A DNA stretch of 48,277 bases from DASZHJ01 sp035581425 (GCA_035581425.1 DATJVP010000164.1:1-48277), one strand, 5' to 3'. Positions 1 through 9,211 are shown, numbered from the stretch's first letter. Made by a program: numbers and translations. The notes: generated by a model not told the origin, from the letters alone.

Positions 1-136
1 GGTCATGGAGCAGGTTCATGTCCTCCGCTTCGGCCCGCTGCGCCGCCGCGGGCGCGGCGAATGCTAGGCCGGCCGCCAGCGCCAGCGCCGCGGCCAAAGC
101 CGGCCGCCCGCCTCTACTCGCCGGGCTGCGGGACAT
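1..136 (-). CDS. N-terminus of an exported protein, cut by the window edge
   Basis: The first 45 codons of a gene that continues beyond the left edge. The ATG at 136-134 lies inside the last codons of the RND pump gene in another frame, giving a 23-bp overlap. The product opens with a basic stretch (MSRSPASRGGRPA), then an Ala/Leu-rich hydrophobic core and an APAAAQ-like signal peptidase site near residue 32, so it is probably exported to the periplasm or outer membrane. The mature start (roughly QRAEAEDMNLLHD) is too short to name a family. Position directly after an adaptor and an RND pump would suit an outer-membrane efflux channel, but nothing in the visible residues proves this. The start rests on the signal peptide and on the translationally coupled position. 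Confidence 0.55.
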   Translation of the reverse strand, partial: MSRSPASRGGRPALAAALALAAGLAFAAPAAAQRAEAEDMNLLHD

Positions 137-3100
137 GTGGATCGTGCAACGCCAGCGCCGGTTGCGCCGCCAGCTGGCTGCGGAACATCTGCCGCGCACG
201 TTCGAGATAGAGATAGATCACCGGGGTGATGAACAGCGTCAGCAGCTGCGAGACCAGCAGCCCGCCGACCACGGCCAGGCCGAGCGGCCGGCGCAGCTCG
301 GAGCCGGCGCCGAAGCCGATGGCGATCGGCAGCGCGCCCATGATTGCCGCCATCGTCGTCATCATGATCGGGCGGAAGCGCAGGAGGCAGGCTTCGACAA
401 TCGCCACTTCGGGCGTCGCGTCGCTGGTGCGTTGCCGTTCGAGCGCGACGTCGATCATCATGATCGCGTTCTTCTTGACGATGCCGATCAGCATGACGAT
501 GCCGATGATCGCGATAACGCTGAGGTCTTGGCCGAAGAGCATCAGCGTCAAGAGCGCGCCCAGACCCGCCGCGGGCAGGCCCGAGAGGATCGTCACGGGG
601 TGGATGAAGCTCTCGTAGAGGATGCCCAGCACCATGTAGATCACGAGCACCGCCGCGAGCAGTAGCAGGCCCTGGCCTTTCAGCGAATCCTGGAACACCT
701 GGGCGTTGCCCTGGAAGCCGGTCGCGACGGTGACGGGAATGTTGATCTGCCGCTCGAGGCGGTCGATCGCGGTCACGGCCTCGCCAAGCGAGACCCCCGG
801 CGCCAGGTTGAAGGAGATCGTGACCGAGGGGAGCTGGCCCTGGTGATTGATCGTGACGGGACCGACGCCGTGCCGGAACGTCGCGAAGGCGTCAAGCGGC
901 ACCATCTGGCCCGTGGTCGACCGCACATAGAGCTTCGCCAGCGCCTCCGGGTCCTCCTGGTATTTCGGATCGATCTCGAGGATCACCTGATAGTCGTTCG
1001 AGGGTGTGTAGATGGTCGAGATCTGGCGCGTGCCGAAGGCGCTATAGAGAGTGCTGCGCACCTGATCCGCGGTCAGGTTGAAGAGAGCCATCCTGTTGCG
1101 ATCGAGGTCGACGAAGACCTTGCGGCTCCGCAATTGCAGGTCGGAGGTCACGTCCTGGAAGCCAGGCAGATCCCGGATCTTCGCCTCCATCTGCGGCGCC
1201 AGGCGGTAGAGCTCGTCGATGTCGGCGTCCTGCAGCGTATATTGATAGAGGCTCTTTGAGAGCCGGCCGCCGAGCTGGATGTTCTGGATGGGCTGGAAGA
1301 AGACGTTCATGCCGGGAACCCCGGCGACTTCCCGCCGCAGGTCCTGGATGATCTCGATCACCGATTTCGTGCGCTGGTCCCTCGGCTTCAGCGCGATGAA
1401 CATGCGGGCCTGATTGAGCGCAGGGCTGAATCCCGTCGCGCCCACGAAGGAGCTCACGTCGGCGACGTCGGGATTGGCCTTCACGATGGCCGCGATCTGC
1501 TTCTGGTGATCCACCATCGCCTGGAAGGAGCTGTCCTGGGCTCCCTCGGTATTCGCGAAGATGAAGCCGGTATCCTCGATCGGAAAGAAGCCCTTGGGAA
1601 CCGTGACATAGAGATAGCCGCTGAGCGCGATCGTCGCGGCGGTCACGAGGAGCATGAAGGACTTCCAGCGCAGGACCCAACTCAGCGTCAGGTCGTACCC
1701 GCGGATCATCCCCTGGAAGACCGCCTCCGAAGCGCGATAGAAGACGTTGTGCTTCTCGCCGTGCTGATGCGGCTTCAGGAGCCGCGAGCAGAGCATCGGC
1801 GTCAGCGTCAGCGACACCAGGCCCGAGATCAGGATCGTCATCGTGATCGTCACCGCGAACTCGCGGAAGACGCGGCCGACCACGCCGCCCATGAACAGCA
1901 CGGGGATGAACACCGCCACCAGCGAGAGAGTGATCGACATGATCGTGAAGCCGATCTCGCGCGAGCCCTTGAGCGCGGCCTCGAAGGGCTGCTCTCCATT
2001 CTCGATGTGGCGCACGATGTTCTCGAGCATCACGATGGCGTCGTCGACCACGAACCCCACGGAGAGCGTGAGCGCCAGGAGCGAGAGGTTGTCGATCGAG
2101 TAGCCGAAGAGGTACATGCCCGCAAAAGTGCCGACGACCGAGACCGGAAGCGCGAGCGCGGGGATGATGGTGGCAGTGACGTTGCGCAGGAAGAGGAAGA
2201 TCACCATCACCACGAGGGCCGCGGTGAGGAGCAGCGTGAAGCGCACGTCCGTGACCGATTGCCGGATGGAGACCGAGCGGTCGTTCAGCACTTGCAGATC
2301 GATCGAGGGCGGAATCTCCTGCCGGAAGATCGGAATGAGCGCCTTGACGGAATCCACCACCTCGACCGTGTTCGCATCCGGCTGGCGCAAGACCGCGAGA
2401 TTGATCGAACGCTTGCCGTTGAGCCAACCCGCGACCTTGTCGTTCTCGACGCTGTCGATGACGTTGGCGACCTCGCCCAGGCGGACGGGCGCCCCATTCA
2501 CGTATTTGACGATGAGGTTGCGGAACGGCGCCGCTTCGCTCAGCTCGAGGGGCGTGTCGAGCGTGAAGCTCTGCGAGGGCCCGTCGAGCGCGCCCGTTGG
2601 CGTACTGGAATTGGCGGCCGCCACGGCGTTCATGATGTCGTCGAGGCCGATCCCCTCGGCCGCGAGCGCCTCCGGATTTGCCTGGACGCGGACCGCGAAT
2701 TTCTGCGCGCCGTAGACCTGGACCTGCGCTACGCCCGGGAGCTGGGAGACGCGTTGCGCGATCAGCGTCTCCGCGTACTCGTCGACGCGATAGGGCGGCT
2801 GCGTGTCTGAGGAGAGCGTCATGAAGATGACGGGGAAATCCGCCGGGTTCACCTTCTGGAACGAGGGCGGGGTCGTCATCTCGACGGGCAGCTTGCGCGC
2901 GACGGTCGTGAGTGCGGACTGCACGTCGAGGGCTGCGCCGTCGATGTTCCGGTTGAGATCGAATTGCAGGGTGATGCTGCTGACGCCGATGCCGCTCGTC
3001 GAGGTGATGGAGTTGAGGCCCGAGATCGTCGAGAACTGGCGCTCGATGGGCGCTGCGACCGAGGAAGCCATGGTCTCGGCGCTGGCGCCGGCGAAATTCG

Positions 3101-3245
3101 CGGTGACGACGATGGTGGGGAAATCGACGCGCGGCAACGCCGCAACGGGGAGCAGGCGATAGCTGAAGAGCCCGAACACGACGAAGGCCATCATCAGCAG
3201 CGTCGTCATCACGGGACGCCGGATGCAGGTCTCCGGCAGGCTCAT
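114..3245 (-). CDS. RND-family multidrug efflux pump, inner-membrane subunit (MdtB/MdtC-like)
   Basis: A 1043-residue proton-driven transporter of the HAE1/AcrB superfamily, the usual length for the family. It begins with the typical cytoplasmic SLPETCIRRPVMTTLLM segment and TM1, has two large periplasmic loops, and carries the paired proton-relay aspartates D401-D402 in GFVVDDAIVMLENI within TM4. The sequence is closer to the MdtB/MdtC/MuxB type than to AcrB (family knowledge, not computed). It would pump drugs or other amphiphiles from the periplasm or membrane, with the adaptor encoded just upstream and an outer-membrane channel. The ATG overlaps the adaptor stop codon (ATGA, 3242-3245), indicating translational coupling. 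Only one RND gene is visible, so either a homotrimer forms or a second subunit lies outside the window. Substrate unknown. Confidence 0.93.
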   Translation of the reverse strand: MSLPETCIRRPVMTTLLMMAFVVFGLFSYRLLPVAALPRVDFPTIVVTANFAGASAETMASSVAAPIERQFSTISGLNSITSTSGIGVSSITLQFDLNRNIDGAALDVQSALTTVARKLPVEMTTPPSFQKVNPADFPVIFMTLSSDTQPPYRVDEYAETLIAQRVSQLPGVAQVQVYGAQKFAVRVQANPEALAAEGIGLDDIMNAVAAANSSTPTGALDGPSQSFTLDTPLELSEAAPFRNLIVKYVNGAPVRLGEVANVIDSVENDKVAGWLNGKRSINLAVLRQPDANTVEVVDSVKALIPIFRQEIPPSIDLQVLNDRSVSIRQSVTDVRFTLLLTAALVVMVIFLFLRNVTATIIPALALPVSVVGTFAGMYLFGYSIDNLSLLALTLSVGFVVDDAIVMLENIVRHIENGEQPFEAALKGSREIGFTIMSITLSLVAVFIPVLFMGGVVGRVFREFAVTITMTILISGLVSLTLTPMLCSRLLKPHQHGEKHNVFYRASEAVFQGMIRGYDLTLSWVLRWKSFMLLVTAATIALSGYLYVTVPKGFFPIEDTGFIFANTEGAQDSSFQAMVDHQKQIAAIVKANPDVADVSSFVGATGFSPALNQARMFIALKPRDQRTKSVIEIIQDLRREVAGVPGMNVFFQPIQNIQLGGRLSKSLYQYTLQDADIDELYRLAPQMEAKIRDLPGFQDVTSDLQLRSRKVFVDLDRNRMALFNLTADQVRSTLYSAFGTRQISTIYTPSNDYQVILEIDPKYQEDPEALAKLYVRSTTGQMVPLDAFATFRHGVGPVTINHQGQLPSVTISFNLAPGVSLGEAVTAIDRLERQINIPVTVATGFQGNAQVFQDSLKGQGLLLLAAVLVIYMVLGILYESFIHPVTILSGLPAAGLGALLTLMLFGQDLSVIAIIGIVMLIGIVKKNAIMMIDVALERQRTSDATPEVAIVEACLLRFRPIMMTTMAAIMGALPIAIGFGAGSELRRPLGLAVVGGLLVSQLLTLFITPVIYLYLERARQMFRSQLAAQPALALHDPHVPQPGE

Positions 3246-4399
3246 GAATTGCGTTCCTTCTTCACCGGGCTTTGCGCGCTGGTGCGAATATCGACCTTGG
3301 AGCCGTTGTTGAGGCGGAGCTGGCCGTCCGTTACGACGCGCTCGCCCTCGGCGAGGCCCTTCTCGACGACCGCGAGGCCTCCGACCGTCCGGCTCACGGT
3401 GAGCGGCCTGATCTCGGCGGTGTTGTCGGCCTTCACCACGAAGACGTAGCTGCCGTTCTGGCCGACCTGGATTGCCGCTGCCGGAATGACGATCGCGTTC
3501 TCTTGCACGCCCAAGGTCATCTGCACGTTGACGAAGGTGCCGGGCCAGAGCCGCTCGTCGCGGTTGCCGAAGACCGCCTTGAGCTGAATGGTGCCGGTCC
3601 CGGCGTCGACCTGGTTGTCGATGAAGTCGAGCCGGCCCGCGATCTCCCCGCCGGGATCGTTCGGGACTTTCACGCTCACGGGCACGGTGCCCTTGGCGAT
3701 TGCGGCGCGTATCCCCGGGAGCTCGCGCTGCGGCACCGCGTAGGTCACATAGATCGGCTTCATCTGGTTGATCGTCACCATGATGACGGTGTCTTGCGCC
3801 TTCACGTCGTTGCCCGCCTTGAGCGAGACGAAGCCGAGGCGGCCGTCCATCGGCGCACGGATCGTGTAGTAGGTGATCTGCACCTGGAGATTCTGGATTG
3901 CCGCTTGGTCGGCGACCACCGTGGCCTCGAGCGAGGCAGAAGTAGCGACGGCGAGATCGTAGGCTTGCTGCGACACGTCGCGCTTCTGGAGGAGCGGCTT
4001 ATACCGATCGACGTCGTGCTGGGCATTCGCGAGCAAAGCGCGGTCGTGGGCGAGGTTTGCCTGAAGCTGCTTCAACTGCGCCTCGACAGCGCGCGTGTCG
4101 AGGACGAAGAGTACGTCGCCAGCCATGACCTCCTGGCCGTCCGCGACTTTCACCTCCGAGACCTGGCCGTCGACGCGGGACTTGACGGCGACGGTCGCAA
4201 TCGACTGGACGTTGCCGATGGCGCTGAGCTGAAACGGGATCGATTGGCGCGCGGCAGGGGCGACGACGACGGGCACCGCGGCCTGCGGGCGCTGTTGCTG
4301 CGCGGGCGCCTCGGCCGCCTTGAGCACGAAGGTTTGATAGGCGACGAAGCAGGCGACGCCGATCGCCAGAAACACCGCCGCAATGATCGCACGCTTCAT
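3242..4399 (-). CDS. Efflux RND transporter periplasmic adaptor (membrane fusion protein)
   Basis: A 385-residue HlyD/AcrA-type adaptor. An N-terminal signal/anchor helix (residues 1-25, MKRAIIAAVFLAIGVACFVA) is followed by a barrel-sandwich hybrid half (VKSRVDGQVSEVKVADGQEV), a long coiled-coil alpha-hairpin (about residues 95-165, QLKQLQANLAHDRALL... ), the second lipoyl half (YYTIRAPMDGRLGF), a beta-barrel and a membrane-proximal domain. It links the RND pump to an outer-membrane channel. The reading frame is open upstream to 4651, but ATG 4399 was chosen because it gives a clean signal sequence; no good Shine-Dalgarno is visible there. The gene overlaps the pump start by 4 bp and is first in the operon. 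No lipobox cysteine is present, so it is probably anchored by its N-terminal helix. Confidence 0.92.
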   Translation of the reverse strand: MKRAIIAAVFLAIGVACFVAYQTFVLKAAEAPAQQQRPQAAVPVVVAPAARQSIPFQLSAIGNVQSIATVAVKSRVDGQVSEVKVADGQEVMAGDVLFVLDTRAVEAQLKQLQANLAHDRALLANAQHDVDRYKPLLQKRDVSQQAYDLAVATSASLEATVVADQAAIQNLQVQITYYTIRAPMDGRLGFVSLKAGNDVKAQDTVIMVTINQMKPIYVTYAVPQRELPGIRAAIAKGTVPVSVKVPNDPGGEIAGRLDFIDNQVDAGTGTIQLKAVFGNRDERLWPGTFVNVQMTLGVQENAIVIPAAAIQVGQNGSYVFVVKADNTAEIRPLTVSRTVGGLAVVEKGLAEGERVVTDGQLRLNNGSKVDIRTSAQSPVKKERNS

Positions 4400-4663
4400 T
4401 TGGAGAGACCGATTCGGTGTCGCCTGAGGGAGCGCCGAGCGCCTCGGGCCGCGCAAAGTATAATACACGGGATCATTAGCAAAGCCCCAACTGGGTATAG
4501 GCAGCTGCGCCCATCCGCCATCCCCGCGCGGGTGCCCTAGTGCATGGCAGCCCAACGCCAATTGTTCAATCCGGCCGCGGGTTTCCTCTGGTAACATTCC
4601 CGTGGGAACCGAGGCGGACCCCCTGATCGAGGCGCCCTCGCCTCGCCCCAAGGGCGGAGGACC

Positions 4664-5941
4664 GTGCCTAGAAATTCATCGTCGGGCGGATTCGGCAATG
4701 TCGTGCGGGCGCTGAGCATCCGCAACTACCGGATTTACGCGACCGGCAATGGGATCTCGCTCATCGGGACCTGGCTGCAACGGGTGGCTGTCGGGTGGCT
4801 CGCCTGGCAGCTCACTCATTCCGGAACCTGGCTCGGCCTCGTCGCCTTCGCCGATCTGGCGCCGGTCGTTTTCCTCAGCCCGATGGCGGGCGCACTCGCA
4901 GATCGCCGCAACCGCATCTGGGTGATCCGGACGACCCAGGCGATCGCGATGAGCCAGGCGATCCTGCTTTTCGCGCTGGTCGCGACCGGCTTCATCGGCA
5001 TTTGGACGTTGTTCTCGTTAACCGTGTTGCTGGGCTCGGCGAACGCTTTTGCGCAGCCAGCGCGGCTCGCGCTCATCCCGAGCCTCGTCGACCGCGAGAG
5101 CCTCCCCTCCGCGGTCGCGATCAACTCGATCCTCTTCAACAACGCGCGCTTCATCGGGCCGGCGATCGCAGGCGTCGTGATTGCAGAAGGCTCGGTCTCG
5201 CTCGCCTTCGCGCTCAACGCGCTGAGCTACGTCGCCTTCCAGATTTCGCTCGCGCGTCTCTCCGAGATTCCGATGGACGGCCCTGCGGCACCGAGCCGCA
5301 GCCGCATGCTCAGCGAGACGCTCGAGGGCTACCTTTACGCGATGCGCCATCCCGGCATCGGGCCGATGATGGCGCTCTTCGCCCTGAGCGCGCTCGCCTG
5401 TCGCGGTTTTATCGAGATGCTCCCGGGCTTCGCCGACGGCGTCTTCCATCGCGGACCACAGGGCCTCGCCTGGCTCGTCGCAACAGCGGGTTTGGGCGCG
5501 ATGGCCGGTGGCGCTTGGATGGCGATGCGTCACGGGATCGAGGGGCTGACGCGCCTCGTCGTTGCGCACACGCTGCTGATCTCCGCGGCGCTCCTCGCTT
5601 TCACCGCGAGCGACGAATTCTGGCTCGCGCTCCCCTGCCTCTTCGTCGCGGGCTTCGGGCTCGTGGTGACGGGTGTCAGCGCGCAGACCCTGGTGCAGAG
5701 CGCGGTCGCACCCGCGATGCGCGGGCGGATCATGGGTCTTTACGGCATGATCTTCCGCGGCGGCCCCGCCTTTAATGCACTCATCATCGGCCTTTTCTCC
5801 GCGCATTTCGGCCTGCGCCTTCCGCTTGCCGCGGGGGCCGCTGCATCCGTGCTTTTCTGCGCCTGGGCGCAGTGGCGCCGGCCGGCGATTGCGGCCGCGC
5901 TAGAGGCCGAACCCGAGCCGCAGGGCGCGCACGCGGACTGA
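4664..5941 (+). CDS. MFS transporter (EntS/MFS_3-like exporter)
   Basis: A 425-residue, roughly 12-helix major facilitator protein of the inner membrane. The N-terminus NYRIYATGNGISLIGTWLQRVAVGW and the loop GALADRRNR (the MFS motif A region between TM2 and TM3) are typical of the EntS/MFS_3 group, which exports siderophores or drugs. The start is GTG 4664 with GGAGG at 4656-4660; spacing is short (3 nt) but no other start fits the family N-terminus. It is divergent from the efflux adaptor gene. The 264-bp gap between them holds a perfect TATAAT at 4459-4464 but no convincing -35 element, so I do not call a promoter. Substrate cannot be inferred. Confidence 0.88.
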   Translation: MPRNSSSGGFGNVVRALSIRNYRIYATGNGISLIGTWLQRVAVGWLAWQLTHSGTWLGLVAFADLAPVVFLSPMAGALADRRNRIWVIRTTQAIAMSQAILLFALVATGFIGIWTLFSLTVLLGSANAFAQPARLALIPSLVDRESLPSAVAINSILFNNARFIGPAIAGVVIAEGSVSLAFALNALSYVAFQISLARLSEIPMDGPAAPSRSRMLSETLEGYLYAMRHPGIGPMMALFALSALACRGFIEMLPGFADGVFHRGPQGLAWLVATAGLGAMAGGAWMAMRHGIEGLTRLVVAHTLLISAALLAFTASDEFWLALPCLFVAGFGLVVTGVSAQTLVQSAVAPAMRGRIMGLYGMIFRGGPAFNALIIGLFSAHFGLRLPLAAGAAASVLFCAWAQWRRPAIAAALEAEPEPQGAHAD

Positions 5942-6008
5942 GCTGGCGTCGCGTCGGTTGAACGCCGTGTCGTCCTGCGATATCGCTTGCCGGAGGGGGT
6001 GGGTCGCG

Positions 6009-7775
6009 ATGGCGGAAGCGGTAGCGTCGGGATCGGCGGGCGGGGGCTTCGTCTCGCCGGGCTTCCTGCAAGGGATCGGCGTGCGGCAGGTCCGCATCGC
6101 CTGCGGCCTAGTGCTCTTCGCCTACGTCGTCTCGCATTACGTCAATCACGCGCTCGGCAACGTCTCCTACGCCGCGATGGAGTTTTGGCTGCGCTATCAC
6201 ATGGCGTGGTGGCGCAATCCGCTGGTGGTTCCGGTGCTCTACGGCGCCGCCATCGTGCATTTCTCGCTGGGGCTCTGGGCGCTCTATCAACGTCGGCATT
6301 TCCGCTATCTGAAGGCGGAGCTCGCGCAGTTATTGCTCGGGCTCAGCATCCCGCTCTGGCTCGACATTCATTTCGTCGGCGCGCGCATGCAAAGCCCGCT
6401 CTTCGGACGCGATCTCTATTACGCGCAGGCGCTGAGCGCCTATTGGCTCGCCAGGCCGTACATGGAATGGGTCCAGTTCGCGCTCCTGACCGTCGCCTGG
6501 ACCCACGCCTGCATCGGTCTGCATTTCTGGTTGCGTCTGAAGCGCAGCTACATCGCGATCGCACCCTTCCTGCGCGCCGCGGCTGTCTTGCTGCCGGTCT
6601 TGGCGATCATCGGCCTGATCCAGGGTGCGCGCGAGGTCAGGACGCTCGCGGCGCAGCCGCAATGGCGAGCCCAGAACCTGACGCCGCCAGCCATCGCACC
6701 TCCGGCTCAGCGCGTCGTGATCGAAGCGATCCAGTTTTATTTCCCAATCGGCTACGCGGCGCTCCTCGGCTTCGTGTTCGTGGCGCGGGGCGTACGGGCG
6801 ACGCGCGAGCGCCGGCACGGCACCGTCTCGCTCACATATCCCGACCGCGAGGTCGAGGTACCCAAGGGGATGAGCGTGCTCGAGGCGAGCCTCCGCCACC
6901 GCATTCCGCACGCGAGCGTCTGCGGCGGCCGCGCGCGCTGCTCGACCTGCCGCATCCGAGTGCTCGGCGACCCCGCGTCGCTGCCGCGACCCTCGGGGCG
7001 CGAGGCCTTCGTGCTGGATCGCGTTGGGGTGGGCGCCGATCCCGCGATCCGCCTCGCCTGCCAATTGCGGCCGATGCACGATCTCGCTTTGGTCCCGTTG
7101 ATGCCGCCCAACGTCGGCGCCGCCTCCGTGCGCGAGCGCGTGCGCCCGCATCTCGGCGAGGAGCGCTATGTCGTGAGCCTCTTTGCGGACATGCGCGGCT
7201 CGACCGAGCTCGCCGAGCGCCAGCTCCCTTTCGACACCGTGTTCGTCGTCAACCAGTTCCTGCGCGCGGTCGCGATGGCGGTGCTGGACGCGGGCGGGCA
7301 GCCCAACCAGTTCCTGGGCGACGGGCTCCTGGCGCTCTTCGGGCTCCGAAGCGACGCGGCGACGGCCTGCCGCGAGGCGGTTACGGCCGCCGCAAAGATC
7401 GCGGCCAACGTCGCCGAGGTGAATCGCCATCTCATGGAGCACGCGCGCAAGCCCATCCGCTTCGGCATCGGCATCCACGGCGGCGACGTCATCGTCGGCG
7501 ACGTGGGATACCGCGACCACATGGTCTTCACCGCCATGGGCGACCCCGTCAACGTTGCCGCCCGGCTCCAGGACATGACCAAGAGCCTCGAGTGCACCGC
7601 CGTCCTCTCCGATGAGGTCCGCAAGAAAGCGGGCCTCGCTGCGGACGCGCTTCCGGGCGTCGAGGTCGAGATCCGGGGCCGCGACGGCCTGATGCTTGTG
7701 CGGAAGGTTGCCGAGCCGGCGGCGCTGACAGGGCTGATAGGCGCCCAGCCGTCAGCAGATCAGGCCGGGCGCTGA
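6009..7775 (+). CDS. Membrane-anchored [2Fe-2S] ferredoxin / class III adenylate cyclase fusion (CyaC-like)
   Basis: A 588-residue three-part protein. Residues 25-260 form about six membrane helices with several histidines (H43, H47, H84, H121, H166, H172) in an arrangement recalling the SdhC-type cytochrome b anchor. Residues 270-365 are an adrenodoxin-type ferredoxin with cluster ligands C305, C311, C314 (C-x5-C-x2-C) and C351. Residues 385-570 are a class III nucleotide cyclase domain with metal-binding D394 and D438, T508 (class IIIb-type position) and transition-state residues N515 and R519; the usual purine-selecting Lys is Gln434. It probably makes cAMP in response to quinone or redox state, as described for the diheme-anchored CyaC of Sinorhizobium meliloti (recalled knowledge). 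ATG 6009 has GGAGG 12 nt upstream. The 3' end overlaps the convergent ATP-grasp gene by 16 bp. The redox input is inference. Confidence 0.88.
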   Translation: MAEAVASGSAGGGFVSPGFLQGIGVRQVRIACGLVLFAYVVSHYVNHALGNVSYAAMEFWLRYHMAWWRNPLVVPVLYGAAIVHFSLGLWALYQRRHFRYLKAELAQLLLGLSIPLWLDIHFVGARMQSPLFGRDLYYAQALSAYWLARPYMEWVQFALLTVAWTHACIGLHFWLRLKRSYIAIAPFLRAAAVLLPVLAIIGLIQGAREVRTLAAQPQWRAQNLTPPAIAPPAQRVVIEAIQFYFPIGYAALLGFVFVARGVRATRERRHGTVSLTYPDREVEVPKGMSVLEASLRHRIPHASVCGGRARCSTCRIRVLGDPASLPRPSGREAFVLDRVGVGADPAIRLACQLRPMHDLALVPLMPPNVGAASVRERVRPHLGEERYVVSLFADMRGSTELAERQLPFDTVFVVNQFLRAVAMAVLDAGGQPNQFLGDGLLALFGLRSDAATACREAVTAAAKIAANVAEVNRHLMEHARKPIRFGIGIHGGDVIVGDVGYRDHMVFTAMGDPVNVAARLQDMTKSLECTAVLSDEVRKKAGLAADALPGVEVEIRGRDGLMLVRKVAEPAALTGLIGAQPSADQAGR

Positions 7776-8953
7776 GCCTTCCGCCCGAGCATTTCGCGAA
7801 AGGCCGCGAAGAGCTTCTCCATCGTCGGTCGCTTGTAGGGGAAGAGGTCCGGCGGGTCCATGGCGTGGACGATCATGGCGACGTCGACCTCGAAGATCAG
7901 GAGTTCGCCGCTGCGGGTCTCGCCGCAATCGATCGCGAAATAGTCGAGGCCGATTTGCTGCGCGAGAGCGGCGAAGGCCTCGCCGTGGCGGCGGGCGAAG
8001 TCGTCATCGAAACTTGCCATCCAGCGTGCTTCTTCCGCACGCTTCTCCGCGCTCTCGCGCATCCCCGCATTGAGGTAGTGGATCATCCATTGTGAGGAAA
8101 TCGCGCCGTGGCTCGCATAGGGACGACCTTCGATGAGCGCGACGCGATATTTGCGGAAGAGTCCGTCGGCGCCGCGGTAATCGACGAAGGGGGCGAGGTA
8201 GAACTCGCTTCCGCCGCTGCGCCGTAGATAATCCGCGATCCCAGAAGCGCTCTCGATCCTCTCGAGGCCTTCGCCCGCATGCGAGCCGATGGGGCGCAGG
8301 ATGATCGGGAAGGTCTCGGTTGGAAGCGCTAGGAGCTCAGTCCGGCTCACGCGGCGGGTCTCGGGGATCGCGATTCCCGGCGCCTCGCGCAGCAATTCGC
8401 AAGCGCCGTCACGTGAGAGCCGCGCGATGCGCTCGGGCGCGTTCAAGACCGGCTGCGGCCAATGACGGAGCACTCTCGCGAGATCGCTAAGGAGTGGCTG
8501 GCTCGCCTCGGATTCCCCGATCGCAACGAAGGCGAGGTCGTGTTCGGGGATTTCCCTCGGGAGCGGCTCGCCCGGTAGGACGTAGAGCATGTCGAGCGTC
8601 GTGTCCGAACCTTCGAGCAGAAACTCCAGCGGCGTGTTCGCCATGAAATCGCCGGGCGCCATGAAGGCTAGGAGACGCAGTCCGGCTGCGGCATGGGATG
8701 CCGGGCGGCGAAACAGCCGCGAGCGTTCGAGCGCACGGTATTGCAGCGCCTGCGCATCGCCGGGCTCGCCGGTCAACTGCTCCAGGATCGAGAGGTCAAG
8801 CAACACCGCCGCATTCTCGGGGTCCGCGATCATGCGTCCGATGAGGTCCGAGCGCAGCGCCGTCAGGTCCTCGCCGTCGAAGGCGCGCTTGGCGAGAGCG
8901 GCGAGGCCCAGCGGCGTCGCAACGGCGGGGCTCGCCGCCGGAATTTCGATCAT
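7760..8953 (-). CDS. ATP-grasp domain protein with helical N-terminal region
   Basis: A 397-residue cytoplasmic protein. Residues about 10-100 are Ala/Leu-rich helices in a TPR-like pattern. Residues about 180-390 read as an ATP-grasp fold of the RimK/GshB type: ILRPIGSHAGEGL is the glycine-rich nucleotide-binding loop (with Arg where Lys is common), and DYFAIDCGETRSGELLIFEVD carries the acidic metal ligands near the end. Enzymes of this fold join a carboxylate to an amine or thiol using ATP; the substrates here are unknown. ATG 8953 has GAGG 6-7 nt upstream; a TTG at 8968 is an alternative. The gene is convergent with the cyclase (16-bp overlap) and stands alone. Homologues with N-terminal tetratricopeptide repeats are common in alphaproteobacteria (recalled). 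Confidence 0.75.
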   Translation of the reverse strand: MIEIPAASPAVATPLGLAALAKRAFDGEDLTALRSDLIGRMIADPENAAVLLDLSILEQLTGEPGDAQALQYRALERSRLFRRPASHAAAGLRLLAFMAPGDFMANTPLEFLLEGSDTTLDMLYVLPGEPLPREIPEHDLAFVAIGESEASQPLLSDLARVLRHWPQPVLNAPERIARLSRDGACELLREAPGIAIPETRRVSRTELLALPTETFPIILRPIGSHAGEGLERIESASGIADYLRRSGGSEFYLAPFVDYRGADGLFRKYRVALIEGRPYASHGAISSQWMIHYLNAGMRESAEKRAEEARWMASFDDDFARRHGEAFAALAQQIGLDYFAIDCGETRSGELLIFEVDVAMIVHAMDPPDLFPYKRPTMEKLFAAFREMLGRKAQRPA

Positions 8954-9211
8954 GGCCGAGCCTCGCAAGATTTGGTTAAAATCGGCTTAGCTCTGAGACG
9001 TCGCGACCCCGGAATCGGTTCCAGCCGTCTATCAGACTGCCATTGCCATCGTCGCCTTCGTGCTCATCTACGCGACCGTCTCGGGCCGCGTCGAGCGGTC
9101 TTGGCGCAGCGGCCCTGTCGTCTTCACCGCGTCCTCCCACGACAAATCTGTTGCATCCGGAACAGCATCGCGGGCAGCCTTTGCGCCGCACAACAGAGAC
9201 GGGAGATTCCG

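Noticed and set aside
1042..2810. Long open frames on both strands inside the RND gene (1042-2427 minus, 1506-2810 plus)
   Set aside because: Arg/His/Asp/Pro-rich low-complexity products, typical of high-GC shadow frames over a clear RND gene.
4459..4464. Perfect TATAAT in the adaptor/MFS divergent gap
   Set aside because: No -35 element at a suitable distance and about 200 bp from the MFS start; too weak to call a promoter.
8997..9211. Short frame with a hydrophobic stretch (QTAIAIVAFVLIYATVSG) between the ATP-grasp and ParB-like genes
   Set aside because: A stop lies just upstream and no start codon precedes the hydrophobic part, so it is at most a gene relic.
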